DNA of 64,000 bases, taken from Lepidonotus clava (lineage: Eukaryota; Annelida; Polychaeta; Phyllodocida; Polynoidae). The notes beneath the pieces are model-generated. The model did no database searches and was not told the origin of the DNA. It was given only the letters and a program-made list of their open reading frames with translations. Shown here in pieces: positions 1 to 12,518 of this stretch (the first letter of the stretch is position 1; every line of letters starts with the position of its first letter). The DNA lies in assembly GCA_936440205.1 (NCBI GenBank), contig OW387140.1, forward strand, positions 20,395,659 through 20,459,658, given 5' to 3'. Position numbers and translations under genes: made by a program.

Positions 1-1548
1 GACCCATTCGAGCCAATGTCAGAATCCAATGAGTTTGATGTGATGGAAAATTGACAAAGTTTGGGAGTTAATTTTAGGCAAACCACAAGTTGGATATCCA
101 ATTAAGCTTTTATACTACCATGGGTAGTTACAATCTATGTGAAATAATTGGTTTCATTTGTAAGAAAACTTTTTAAAAGGCCAAAATCTGACTGAGAAGA
201 AATGTCAGAATTGAATTGTATATTCTCGAGAAAAGTGACATGTAGCCACTTTAGAACCCCAAATACCATTTTATGCCCCCCACAGAACCTAATTAGGTTA
301 TAATGGGATAGGGAACTGTCTCTTCAATTACACTGGTGAATATTAGAGCCATAAGTGGCATATAAATGGGTTTTTTGGATTATCACTTGACCCATTCGAG
401 CCAATGTCAGAATCTAACGAGTTTGATGTGATGGAAAATTGACAAAGTTTGGGAGTTAATTTTAGGCAAACCACAAGTTGGATATCCAATTAAGCTTTTA
501 TGCTACCATGGGTAGTTACAATCTATGTGAAATAATTGGTTTTATTTGTAAGAAAAATTTTTAAAAGGCCAAAATCTGACTTTGAAGAAATGTCAGAATT
601 AAACTGTATATTCTCGGGAAAAGTGACATGTAGCCACTTTAGAACCCCAAATACCATTTTATGCCCCCCACAGAACCTAATTAGGTTATAATGGGATAGG
701 ACATTGTCTCATCAATCACACAGGTGAATATCAGAGTCATAAGTGACATATAAATCGGTTTTGGGGATGTCACTTTTCCCAAGAATGTACAATTTAATAA
801 CGACATTTTTTCAAAGTCAGATTTAGGCCTTTTGAAAATTTTCCCTACAAATAAAACCAATTATTCCACATAGAGTGTAACTACTTATGGTAGAAACTAT
901 AGCTTAATTGGATATCCAACTTGTGGTCTGCCTATTATTAACTCCCAAACTTTGTCAATTTTCCATCATATCAAACTCGTTGGATTCTGACATTAGCTTG
1001 AATGGGTCAAGTGATAATCCCCAAAACCCATTTATATGCCACTTATGGCTCTAATATTCCCCAGTGTAATTGATGAGACAGTTCCCTATCCCATTATAAC
1101 CTAATTAGGTTCTGTGGGGGGCATAAAATGGTATTAGGGGTTCTAAAGTGGCTACATGTCACTTTTCCCGAGAATATACAGTTTAATTCTGACATATCTT
1201 CAAAGTCAGATTTTGGCCTTTTAAAAATTTTTCTTACAAATGAAACCAATTATTTCACATAGAGTGTAACTACCCATGGTAGCATAAAAGCTGAATTGGA
1301 TATCCAACTTGTGGTTTGCCTAAAATTAACTCCCAAACTTTGTCAATTTTCCATCACATCAAGCTCGTTGGATTCTGACATTAGCTTGAATGGGTCAAGT
1401 GATAATCCCCAAAACCCATTTATATGCCACTTATGGCTCTAATATTCACCAGTGTGATTGATGAGGCAGTTTCCTATCATGTAATAACCTAATTAGATTC
1501 TTTGGGGGGCATAAAATGGTATTTGGGGTTCTACAGTGGCTATGTGTC
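1..1548. repeat. Inverted array of a ~388-bp satellite unit
   Basis: The unit runs from 1 to 388 and repeats with a few percent divergence from 389. Near 768 the array flips: the joint falls in the middle of a unit, and from there to about 1548 the same unit reads as its reverse complement, again for about two unit lengths. Shared blocks include the AAGTTGGATATCCAATTAAG region (forward near 91-110 and 480-500, inverted near 905-925 and 1290-1310) and the ATGCCCCCCACAGAACCTAA block. The left edge of the window cuts the array, so it may be longer. No coding potential is seen. Confidence 0.93.
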
Positions 1549-1569
1549 CCTCTCGCTGAGCATGCCCGA

Positions 1570-1690
1570 ATGTGAAAATTGCCAAACTTTGCGAATTAAT
1601 TTTGAGGAAACCACAAATGCTAGAGACATAATATATATCTCATTAGAAACGCCATAGTCTCTAGTATATGGAATAATTGGTTTTATCTAA
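1570..1690. repeat. Diverged extra copy of the satellite unit, forward orientation
   Basis: This stretch keeps the order of unit motifs (AAAATTG-CAAA-TTTG, GAATTAATTTT, AAACCACAA, then GAATAATTGGTTTTAT) but with many substitutions and small indels. It looks like an older forward copy next to the younger inverted arm. The following 1690-2172 holds AT-rich sequence with nothing I recognise. Confidence 0.55.
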
Positions 1691-2172
1691 AACTTTTGTT
1701 TTTCAATTTTTGAAATTTTAGTCTAAACACAGTTAGATATTTCGACATGAAATATCTCAAAATCTATAAGAAAGTTGATAAATTCTGATTGTACTTGTTC
1801 ATATATTTTTATTGATGCCTAATTTGTAAAATTCTGATAATCTTTGAATGAGTTATGGGTTAATCTTATAGATACATTTCTGCACTTTTGCAGTAGGAAT
1901 TGCCCCATGAGCCTGTGACACCCCTCCCAGGCCTTATCAGGTGCTAATTTGCATAACAATACTGAGACAGACATGGCTCAGTGAGCCAAGGCCTTGTTTC
2001 CTCTCTATCTTATGTATCTCTATGATTAAATTAGATAACTTTAATAGTTTACAGTGCCGGTAGAATGTATTTCAAATGAAGATTAGTATTAACCAATTTT
2101 CGTCATAGCTCTTCATCTGTTGCAACCACTGAATTCATGAGGTAATAATACTAATACCGTTCACCTCCCTAG

Positions 2173-5100
2173 GTTATCGGGATAAGATGCTTGCTGGGCT
2201 ACCACAGTTAACTATTCTGGACAACCATGATAGATCTGGCCAAGCAACTTTGGATGACGAAGTACTCGCCGACATTCCAGGTGAATTATAGGAAATTTTA
2301 AATTGAAGTATCAAACATCATGCAACAACATATTTACTTTTGATTTTAAGCACTACGGAGCGTAAGATAACGCCCACAGATATGGCCTGAGCGCCATTAT
2401 TCTGTGCACCAACTTAGATTATATTTATGCTTGCACTTTATTTTGTCTGGATTTGAAACTTTTACATTTTTAAGTTTTGTATTTGACAAAAGTTTGTGAA
2501 AGAATATTAGATAGTTTAATTAATTTGGGATATAGTGAAGTATGCAAAATCTATGATGCCACAGAAAAAAGTTATCGACTGCATAGAAAAATGCATAGCA
2601 ATATATCTATTTACATTTACATTTTCCTGTATGTTTCTTTTTTCTAGGTCTGGATCAGTATTTGGAGTATCTGGTATCATCTAATGGGAGCACGGTAGGG
2701 TTTTTTTGCAACTCCTTTTTTATTATTCCAAATCAATTCCATAAAATTATAGTAATAATACGGATAATTACATCTAGGGATAGAAAGTACAAATAATATT
2801 GGGTATAAAAGCTCTCTAATGAGTAATCTTAAACGAATAATTTAGGATTTCTTGCTAAATTATTTTTATTCGGGTAAATTTTATCGGCATCACCATTCTT
2901 CCAATAGGAAGTGTTCGCCAATAACGGCTGAAAGTGGGTCCAGCTGGCCACCAGATTTCCTATTGTTTTAATTACAGGTACCAGCGGTGTTCACTGCTGA
3001 CAAATCTGAGTGGGCAGATCACAGGTACCAGTGACCGCTGTTTACTGCGAGTTACCTGATTACACCTGGCTAGGACCAGTCAGGCCCATTTGCACCGCTA
3101 TTTGGCTGGACATACCCTATTACTTCAATAAACAAAAGAATTATAATTTAGTGTATATTCTACCCCTGATGCATTTATCTTAAGTCTGTCCTTATACCAC
3201 AGGAGGGGAACCCGTTGGCGCTGGCCACACCACGAATAGACGCCGCTTTAGCCTACTTCAAGTCTCAGGACGTTACTACCCCTGACGTCTCCACCTGCGT
3301 CTCCGACCACGACGTCAGCAACATCACCACGTCCGTCAGCTCCTCCAGGGTTTGTGTTTATTTAACAAGAATATATTTAAATTTCATTGGGTAGACACAT
3401 TTTAGTATGAAAAAGGACGATGTCACAGAACATAAAGATGTCAGGAAATAGCTGTTGTTGTATCATGTATGCGTTTTTGATACAAAAAAGGATGTTTACA
3501 GGAAAACTTGTAAGCAAATGATATATTCAATCAAATTTGAGTCCAAATGAGAAGTGATGAAATGCCCAAATCAGGGAGATGGCTCCTCAATGGAAAGCCC
3601 ATCGCGGTAATTCTGAAAATAAGAGGTGACTGCTACATTCATCACAGGACAGATTTATAAATATCAGTAACTTCTTGTAAGACTAACCTATCTGTTCATC
3701 TTATCTATAAAATTTCTAATTGTTTAAGTTGATTATATTTTAACGCATAAGGAGGGTGCTGGGAACGAGGCAGCCAGACTCGAAAGACTGGAGAACCAGC
3801 TGGCACAACTTCTCAACGCGAAAAAGGTAAGCGGGAATAGATAATTCATGATTTTTTAGATTGTATCAAAACAGAAATGTTACGTAGCCCTTGAACCTCT
3901 GATCAGCTCGTGACTCTAGCGTACAGTGTCTCCCTCTAACGTATTATACAGTCACACAGTTCTCAACCGAGGACTTGCTGTATGATATGCGAGTTTTCAA
4001 AGGTGTATTTCAAACGTTGTTTAAAATCTTAGAAAGATTTGATCAATATTTAAACAAGTTCGACACTTTTAAACATTACTCGTAATTTAGTTTTACAAAA
4101 TGTTTGTTTGCTCGATTGGTTGATTAGGAATATCGCTGTTACTAGACAAATAAATTGATATATATATATATATCTTTACCAATTTTTTTTTTTTTTTTTT
4201 CCCCCTTTGGGAGAAGCTCCATGACTTTAGACTTCCAGTCTAAATAATTTTAGAATTTTATTTTCAACCTGAAAATAATTTTCTCCACACGACAGAGTGT
4301 GGTACCGCTACAAATCTCTATTATGATGCCTGAAGATCCTCATTGGTGAAACCATAATCATCTTGGGAGAACCTAGACTATCTAGGGTCCCCTCCCAAAC
4401 CCCAGGGGACCTAACCCCCCTCCTAACTACACATCCCAATGGTTTTCCCTACCTAGGGACTCTTTTGGGGGAAGGGTTACTAAGACCACCAGGTCACCTA
4501 GCAACCCCCATTGTTTTAACCCTCTCCATAGAGAGGATGGCAGATTGACCAATCAGGAATTGCCCCCTAGAGGGCCTCCTCACATTGCGGTAGCATCAAC
4601 CAGAGAGAACTAGCCACGTTTCATTTATTTATATATATCTTTACCAAATGTTAACATTGCCTATGCATTTCAGACGTCCCAATCTTCGTCGGAAACGCCA
4701 CCCAGAGAGAAAACTCCGGTAAAAGTCGTCAGACACACGCCTAAAAGAGGTGAGAATCGGACATTACTACCACCTATTGAAATATCTTCTCGGAGGTGCT
4801 ATTTACCCCACTTTTTCAGATTTCCAATTATAAGTGATTAATGATAGCACTTAATATCATAGGGTTTTCCTATTCAATTAACAAGGATAGCCAACAGTCA
4901 GGTGTGTTTTGTCAAGATCGCATTCTTATGTTGCCTTCTTTTCCATAGAATTGCTCAAATAAATGTTAAGCCGTTATGATCTAATTCAGATGGAGAAAAA
5001 ATCCGTGCTTTCATTTGTAGTATTGCTTCAGATCTTTTTACTAGTTCTTAAGATATTCAAGTTTTTGTCGGTGAGCCGAACACAACTGCTTCGTGTCCTT

Positions 5101-5651
5101 AAGCCATTCGTGGACAAATTCAAATCGGTTGTAAAATAAAAATGAGAATAATCGTTCTTTTTTTGCTACTTTTTTCCTTTACCAGTCCTTAGTAAACCCA
5201 CTGGTTTCAAGGGATTTCACTCCTTAAAGCTTAGAATTACTGGTCAGTTTAATTCTGAATGACCAACAATTTCTCCTATAATTTGTATGAACATGTACTT
5301 ACTTTAGGTCTAAGGGACTATATATTTATAGAGACCGATATTCAATTTTTTTTCTTTTCGTTAGAATTAAACCATGAGACTCGAAAACAAGTACCCCATA
5401 TGTGTCACCAATAGAAATCCATTACGGAGTAAAAGTAGTGTTCACAGAAATGAATAGTCCACATATCATATCAATTCCCCCTTAGACACGGACCACACCG
5501 ACGAGAGTGACACGGACCCCGGTAGACGCGACAGGTGTCACCGGACCAGCAGGTCTCGGGGCCGAGGTCGCAAAACGCGCATCCCAAGTTACCAGCGATC
5601 AACAGAGGCATGGGACTCAAGAAGTAAAAGCCGGGAGAGAGAAATTCAAAG
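2173..5651 (+). CDS. LRRCC1: LRRCC1 (CLERC)-like centrosomal protein, internal exons only
   Basis: Six exons: 2173-2280, 2648-2694, 3203-3349, 3752-3826, 4674-4749 and 5486-5651. All have AG acceptors and GT donors, and the phases fit throughout (the first exon enters with 2 nt pending, the last leaves with 2 nt). Exon 1 reads YRDKMLAGLPQLTILDN, the closing cap of a leucine-rich repeat domain. Exon 2 gives LDQYLEYLVSSNGST. Exon 4 has the short heptad stretch ARLERLENQLAQLL. Exons 5-6 give TPKR then DTDHTDESDTDPGRR and a basic KTRIPSYQRSTEAW stretch. The order and wording agree with human LRRCC1 as I remember it (LPQLRILD, LVSSD, KLDDQILQLL, KRDTDITSESDYGNRK, SKIPYDAKT). LRRCC1 acts at centrioles and the spindle pole. 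The N-terminal LRR exons lie left of the window. The long C-terminal coiled coil, which makes up most of the family protein, was not found downstream. Confidence 0.85.
2975..3048. repeat. Imperfect two-copy direct repeat in LRRCC1 intron 2
   Basis: The words ACAGGTACCAG...GTGTTCACTGC (2975-2998) and ACAGGTACCAG...GCTGTTTACTGC (3021-3048) recur 46 bp apart. This is a minor local duplication inside the intron. Confidence 0.5.
4183..4629 (-). mobile_element. Retroposon (SINE-like) with poly(A), inserted antisense in LRRCC1 intron 4
   Basis: The insert begins on the + strand with a T run (4183-4200), which is a poly(A) tail on the - strand. It is bracketed by identical 18-bp copies of TATATATATCTTTACCAA, at 4165-4182 and 4630-4647. 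A poly(A) tail plus a long target duplication is the mark of LINE-driven retroposition. The 447-bp body has no open frame of note and no tRNA A/B boxes that I can make out, so the SINE family is unknown. The copy ends 26 bp before the acceptor AG of LRRCC1 exon 5, so it sits very close to the splice site. Confidence 0.75.
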
Positions 5652-8600
5652 GTTAGTGACGACTTTATTTTCCCAACCAGCATTGCACTTTTGAACGGTA
5701 CTAACGGATGAATGTTCAATCAGTTTTAATTTTTCTGGAACCTATTTCCAGCGCAGCCTCATAATGGTTTGCATTTATCACAGGAAAGCAGTCAGGAGGA
5801 AATTCTCGCTTTTTGAACTGTTTCTAGCAATGAACCTTCAAAGAACGTTTATCTGGTCATAGAATCATATTTCTATGATCTGGTTAAAGAGCGTTACATG
5901 CAAAACATGGGCAGCGAAAAAAGAATTGTTTCCTAGGAGTGAAGCATATGCAGCCATCTTACGGTAACGTCCGAAAACAAAGTGTCTGTTCGTGGTGAAA
6001 GAGGACCACGAAAAGTGACATAATGGGGAGATGTAAAAAAAGGGGGAAACTTTATCAGTTACAATGAAACCTTTCATTTGTGCTCTGAGGGGACGAGCGT
6101 AAGGCATTGTGTTTCTGGATAAGGTTTTGTTGGAACTCCCATGGAAATTTCTATCAATGAGCTAATCGTTATCTGCAGAACCAAACCGGATGAAAACATC
6201 TATTTTACTTTTTTCTTTGCTTTCGACTGTTGCCAGGCCGACCAAAAATACCTTATCTCTTTCAAAGCATGATAAAACACATAGTCCGGAATTTGCCAAA
6301 TTCGCCACTATTATTCTGAAACATCAATTTCAGAGTACAATATGAAATGATAAAAATGCTCCACTCTGATACGTCCAACGTTTCGGGACTAATTTGAATA
6401 GTTAGTTCGCAGTCCCAATGGGTGAGACCGTAACTTGGGAAAAGTTACCCGGGTGAACTAATTGAAAAAAAACAATGAGGTACAATCATATTATAGAGGA
6501 GTTGGATTATGGGATGGCTTGTCTACAAAAGAACAATTGTTAGGGGATAAGTTGAATTTTAAGCGTGAAATTGAGAAAAAATTGTACACATGAATTATGA
6601 TAATTGTCTATCCCTGCTATTGAGACAATGTTTTCATCATTCATCCGCTCATTATTTCATGTATCAAAATATCCAAGGAAGAACTTATCTGTGTAAGATT
6701 GGATTTAAATAAATAAAAAAATCAATGGATTAAAGACCTTTGATAACCATTAAATATCCTGATGATGGAATAGTATAAACATAGATTTTGTATCTCCCCC
6801 AAACACATGCTGGCTTGGATTTATCAATCGAAAATATCTATTCCTTTTCCACTGTAGCTAGGTAAATCAGAATGGCTATTAGAATTACAAACTAACACAA
6901 ACAACAACTTGACAACTTTTCTCGTTGAAGGGTATGGTTAAATGGACATATACATTCAGCGTTTCAATCATGACTGATTCTTGCTTACTGAAGAATAGTT
7001 TGATCAAAGGAACTGCAGCCTGAACATCTCATTAGACGACAGAGTATTTCTAGTTTGAATGTTGGCAGTGAATGGCAGTGGGCAAATACTAAAGTCTTGA
7101 CGAAGTAATTGTATCAAACCTCCTCCCTACAGTGATGGGTTTTCAGGATGAGTGGGTCGATTTCATCCACGATTACGGGTAATTCACTAAAGGTATCTGA
7201 CCACCGCTCCCTGACCATCACAGAATCTTTACTTTCTGAATGTAGGTAGTCACGCGTTGCCATTGCCCATATTTGTCCAATCATTTCCTAATCATCAAAG
7301 TTTTGATCATTCCCCGTATTTGACCTGTAGACTTGGGGTGGTAGCGGGCCCAGACCTCGGTAAGGATTGATCCCTACCTTCCCTCGCTTTGCACACTGCC
7401 CTGCACAACTTTTGATGAACCCGTTCTATTGGTTGGACCGGTGTTGGCACAGTCCGTCTCAGTGGCGTCTTCTCTGTCATATCAAGCGGATAGCACCGTT
7501 TACTTAAGAAGAAACTGACACGATCCCCTGCCAGGGGAGTAGGGGTCGCTGCTATAGAAAGGCCATCCGTGTGTCTAGGTTTTTAGGTTACTTTCATTGG
7601 TCGTAGGAAGTATTCTGATTGGGATCGTGGATTGTGACGAGGCATGTTAGATGTATCTTACTACTGGAGTGGTCCACATTTGACCAAAAGCAGTTTAACT
7701 TAAACTGTAGGATTGTCCCCTGTGCACAGGTAAAGACCCCAGATTGCTATTCAGATTAATAAAAGTAAGGGGCGACCCTAGGATTACTAGTCTTTTATCT
7801 CAGCAATAGACGGTGGTTCAGTACCCCAGGACTATGTGGAACACCAGCTAGGCCAGACACAAAGTAGCTGTTAAAAATGCAATCAGAAAAAATGAACAAC
7901 CCTTTGTTCATTGGCTACTCATATCAAGTTAGACCTGGAAGCCGAGGGTTTCAAAAGACTTTATCAAAAAGAAATCATGTTAGACATCTGCTTGAACTAG
8001 GTGTTGATTTTGATCATATTTTTTCTAACAGAGAAGAATTCAACAAACAGGAAGAAATGTCTTTCAAAATATCTTACGTATAGTGAAGTTTTTTTTAGGT
8101 TGACAGGAATGTTGCAGTTTCTGAAATCACCTCAAAGAACATCTACGGTATGAAACAGAACTGCCGATTTTTTTTTTAATGGTCAGATATTCAGCAGACG
8201 CGCTTTACAAATCGAAATTCTTTATCGTATGGTAAACATTTTACATGAAAATTACCGCTTAGGTGACTGGGAGTTTATTGGTACCTTCAACTTCAAGCAG
8301 TTGCGCGAGTGATAGATCTGTTCCTCAGTGAAGCCAAAACCTGATTATTGAAAGAAAAAACAGAAAAGAAAAGGCAGCTTCAGACCCTTGTCAGCTTAGA
8401 TTACCCCGTAAATTTAGCCCACAAAGCACACCAATAGTTAATCAATACTTATAGCCATTCTTGAAACAGGACCCACGATTCGGGGGTGGAACAAGGACCC
8501 TCTTGCTCACCGCAGTACACTCAGAGAAAACACTCTTAATTGAATATGGCTGTTTGGGGAACGCGAATATTTATTTGACTCAAAGTAAAAATGTAAAATG

Positions 8601-11313
8601 AAGACTTAATGGTTTCCCAAATATGTTTATTTCTTCTCATTGCGTAATAATTCTGTTGCAAGAAATATACGAGTTCATAAAAAGATTGATACCACATATA
8701 CCATCTACAAACAAATATGTATTCAGTATAACCGTGATATCTGACTGTTCCCTTCCGCTTCTGTCACTATCCTTCCTTCCAGTCTTTAGTCTTACAGACA
8801 CAAAAACTCCCCCTAACAAAATATCCTTTTTTGCACAAACTTCAATTTGACTGATAAACCTCGCCTAACAATATTCTAGTTTGAAAGTATCAACTAAATA
8901 TGAGTGAGTTTCACGTTTCACGTTTCACGTTTCATTTTTTGTTTTATAAAACCTTTCAATTCACATTCAGTATCCTTCTAATCATGCCGGGCATAGCTTT
9001 AGATCCTTAATATCGTAGCATCATTATGTTGCACTTGAGCTTTTTGACAAGTTGTTACATACTGACAGTGATAGAGCATATCAATAGGTCGTGCTTGTTT
9101 ACTTGGTTCGCGTACTCTCTGGGATAAGAATAACACCTCACATTTTCACTGATACAACACTGAATTATACTACAATATAAAACAATCAATAGACAAATCA
9201 AGCTATTTCATTTGTTGCACTTTGTAATAGTAGGATATGCTTGGTGGGTTGACTTGGATACCTTGTCAATTTAATCTGCAGGAAAATAGACAACTTCTGA
9301 TTCTTATCATTAGATGATGATGATTCGGGATTGGTTGGGAATTTAGTAATCTAAGTTACAGAAATTACAAACATTCCCAGGTATGTTTAGATTTGAGACA
9401 TGTTTGCGCATTATAAGGTATTCTATGGGAATCATGTTTTTGATTTTCATTTATCTAGACCTCGTGTAGAAATTTGAACAGGAAACAAAAGCACCTTGGA
9501 AAATGACTATTGATATTCAAGATGTCAAACGAATTATGTTTTTGAGGGTTTCTGGTTTTCACAGCGTGATTAAGACGTACAAGGTTATTAAAGATACCAA
9601 AGCATAATCGAAATATACGGAGTTATGTTGGTTAGGTGTATGATTCTTTTCTTGTTTTTACTTGAAGACGACAGGAAATTATGCTTGCTAGCTGAGGGGC
9701 CTTCCACTAGTTAGATTTATGAAAGGAGATTGTAATCCTAATTGTTCTCTGTCCCATGTATACGCCCAAATTGTAATATAGCAATTCCCAAGTTGTACTG
9801 ATTATTTAGTTTCAATATGTTAAAGACTTTAAGAAGATGGATGGAATACTGTTTACAAGAAAAATGAAACATTGAGATGCGACTCAGGATTTGAAAATGT
9901 CTAGGGTGAGAAGTAACGATTATTGTTTCACATATCCTAAAATTAGCAAAGTATACTAAATCTTATGATTATAATTGGGGTAATATTTTAGTAATTATTG
10001 CTGGTTCAACTTATGTGTTTTTTAATATACATAAAATATGGTAACTTTGATTATAAAGACCGACAAAATTAGACCAACAGTTGCAACGTGGTTCTCAGAA
10101 TAAGGAGAAATAAGGTTCAGAGTACTTTTGGTCATGTCTTAGTCCCGTGCGTTATGTAGAGATTAGTACTTCAGGCCAAACAAATGGACAGAACGTGAAC
10201 GTAATGAAAGACCCTTAGTCAAGCAGGTACATTGCGTGGTTGCTATATTGATATACATCACATACTGTTTGAATATCGAAGCCTGATTCTAAAGACCTGT
10301 TGCTCAATCTAGAGTATAACCATGTAATATTTGACTTACATCATGGCCAAAGCATGTGCAATAAATTGACCAAGACAGTCTGACTTCGGTACATGGATTG
10401 CTGGTCTGTTCAATTTAGAATTAAACACAGAATGTTTAGCGTCTCAATCCTTCATGGACATGCTGGGAAATTACCGATCGGCTTTTAGAATCAGGCTTAT
10501 GTTGTGCACCTCAAACCTTACATGGAGTATAAACCTTGATATAGAGTGTTAGATACATATGGCACGACAAATGAAGGTGACAGGTCTTACGTGGTATAGT
10601 TGGATGTGAGTGGGAGAAAAGTAATATTCAGCGTGGATCTCAGACAAGCTGGTGTTCCATGACAGGGTAGCCACTGCATAGGCAAAACAAGGAATCTGTG
10701 TTCGGGAAACACAGAGAATTAGCTAATTTTGACAAAACAGAAACCCGAGGAAATTAGCTTGACCTTGTTCTGAAAGTCCTAATTTCCAAAATGTAAGTCA
10801 TTTGACTTTTCGATTTTTTTTTCTGCATGAATTACTGAAAACGAGATAGGACGAATGTGTCACTGGACAGAGGAATCAAAGATAATTTGGGAATGAGATT
10901 CGAGAGGCCACCCTGCGCGTGGGCAAAACGCTTCATGGAATCTTTTTTTTTTAATTGTTTTTTCTATTGGGTTTGTCAAACTCAGCATAGCTGATCTTCC
11001 GTCTGGTCCCACTTAATGCTCCACTGATGGGGTTTCCTTTATTGCATTTCACCTCTTATAGAAACATATTTCATTATTCAGGTAATATGGGATATTGTCT
11101 TTTGCGATAAGCGGTTAATATTGGAGGGAATAGTATTGCCCTCAGCAGTCAGTGTTGTTGCTCACGAGTGTTTGGTGATAAAAGCAAGCTTTTGTCATAA
11201 TATTTACATACCTTTATACATAGTGTACCGGCGCCTTCTCGTGCATTGGTGTTAAGGTGGTTACAAGTAGGTGGGTTAGCTACAATTATCACATGGGTAA
11301 ATGTTGGTTTGAT
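5652..11313. other. Gene-free AT-rich stretch (intron or intergenic)
   Basis: No exon of a known gene was recognised on either strand. The LRRCC1 coiled-coil exons expected here if the gene continued at the same pace are not visible. The only structured items are short T runs and the heptamer repeat near 8910. A 68-codon frame at 7877-8083 and a 42-codon frame near 8332 look like chance. Confidence 0.6.
8909..8935. repeat. (GTTTCAC)n heptamer microsatellite
   Basis: The heptamer GTTTCAC recurs about four times in tandem and runs into a T tract. Confidence 0.85.
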
Positions 11314-11390
11314 AATATTTACACCATTGGTCGAAAAGTTGATTGGACAATATTTACACCATTGGTCGAAAAGTTGATCGGACAATATTT
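11314..11390. repeat. 35-bp tandem repeat, two copies plus a partial third
   Basis: Units begin AATATTTACACCATTGG at 11314 and 11349, with a partial third at 11384. The two full copies are almost identical, which points to a recent duplication. Confidence 0.9.
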
Positions 11391-12218
11391 TTAACAAGTC
11401 ACATGGACACAGAAATGTTCTCATCGTCCTAAATGATGATAGCTATTTTCGATTTAAGTGTTGGACGTAGACATAAATATATTAATATGCACCGTAACGC
11501 TTTTCTAATACATTTAAGAAAACTGAATTATCTGCGACTACATTATACATTTCCACTCAAACATCCTTTTGTTAAAAAAAAGTTTCAGAAGTGTACATAT
11601 TCTTGAAAATCATATGCACCTTTTTCACGGGAGACAACACAGTCACAATCTTTGTATAAGAACAGTTAAGTAAAACATCATCACAGCCACATGGAGGTCT
11701 TTAACCGACCTCCCGAAACTTACAGCCAACAGATTCAGATATATATCGTCTCAGAGGGACTACATTTTGGTACAGCAATGTGGAAATAAATTGTTCTGTA
11801 AATCTTTAAATATCATATCATACTGCGTAGATGTTCGATAAAAACCCTTCTGTTGCAAATCTTGCGAATTGGTAAACCACAGCATTGACTTGATTCACAA
11901 GACACTTACCACGAGACACCATTGCCACTAAATAACTCGATGAGAAAGGAAAGCCTCCTATGTACAATACTTATGGAGTGGCGCACCACTCGGGACCCTG
12001 GGCTCCTCTGCCCGAGTGTTGTCAATTAGGCAGTCATCTTCTCTCAACCTACAGGTTAAAATAATCATGCTTATCAGTGACAGTTCCAACTTCATGAAGA
12101 AGTTTGTTCTCTTCCTCTGTCTGTACTCATCGGTGTTCATCCCGTTCACAGCCTCCTTAGTCCATCAATCAACTGTTGACAATCAAACACATACGACACG
12201 TCTACTGAAGTTTTCATA

Positions 12219-12315
12219 AACCAAAGGGTCCTCTCTGTTGTATCTTGATATACTGTAATATGGGAGGAACCAAAGGGTCCTCTGTGGTGTATCTTTATAT
12301 ACTGTAATTTGGGAG
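12219..12315. repeat. 49-bp tandem duplication downstream of the GPCR
   Basis: Copy one is 12219-12267 and copy two 12268-12315. Both start AACCAAAGGGTCCTCT and end near TGGGAG. Position and strand suggest they lie in or near the receptor's 3' UTR. Confidence 0.88.
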
Positions 12316-12424
12316 ATCATGGCAGTAGCAAACAACAAGAAAGGTCTCTATAAAAATACTATTCCGGACTTCGCTGTACCAACACTTTGCCAGCTCAACG
12401 ACCTCTGTCCATGATCTCCCTCAA
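12308..12424. repeat. Inverted repeat around GGGAGATCATGG
   Basis: GGGAGATCATGG at 12311-12322 is matched by its exact complement CCATGATCTCCC at 12409-12420. The match extends imperfectly on both sides (TTTGGGAGATCATGG-CAG against TTTGAGGGAGATCATGGACAG). The loop is about 86 bp. It may be a small terminal-inverted-repeat element or an RNA stem in the receptor's 3' UTR. Confidence 0.6.
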
Positions 12425-12518
12425 AGGTCATTGTACACAATATGCAGTGTGTATCCAACACATCTTCTGCTTGTCACTGGGCATATCATCCTTCTGTTGT
12501 GTGTACTACCCAATCCTT

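Noticed and set aside
7141-7182. Possible tiny LRRCC1 exon reading DEWVDFIHDY
   Set aside because: Similarity to the family is negligible, and the donor and phase do not fit well.
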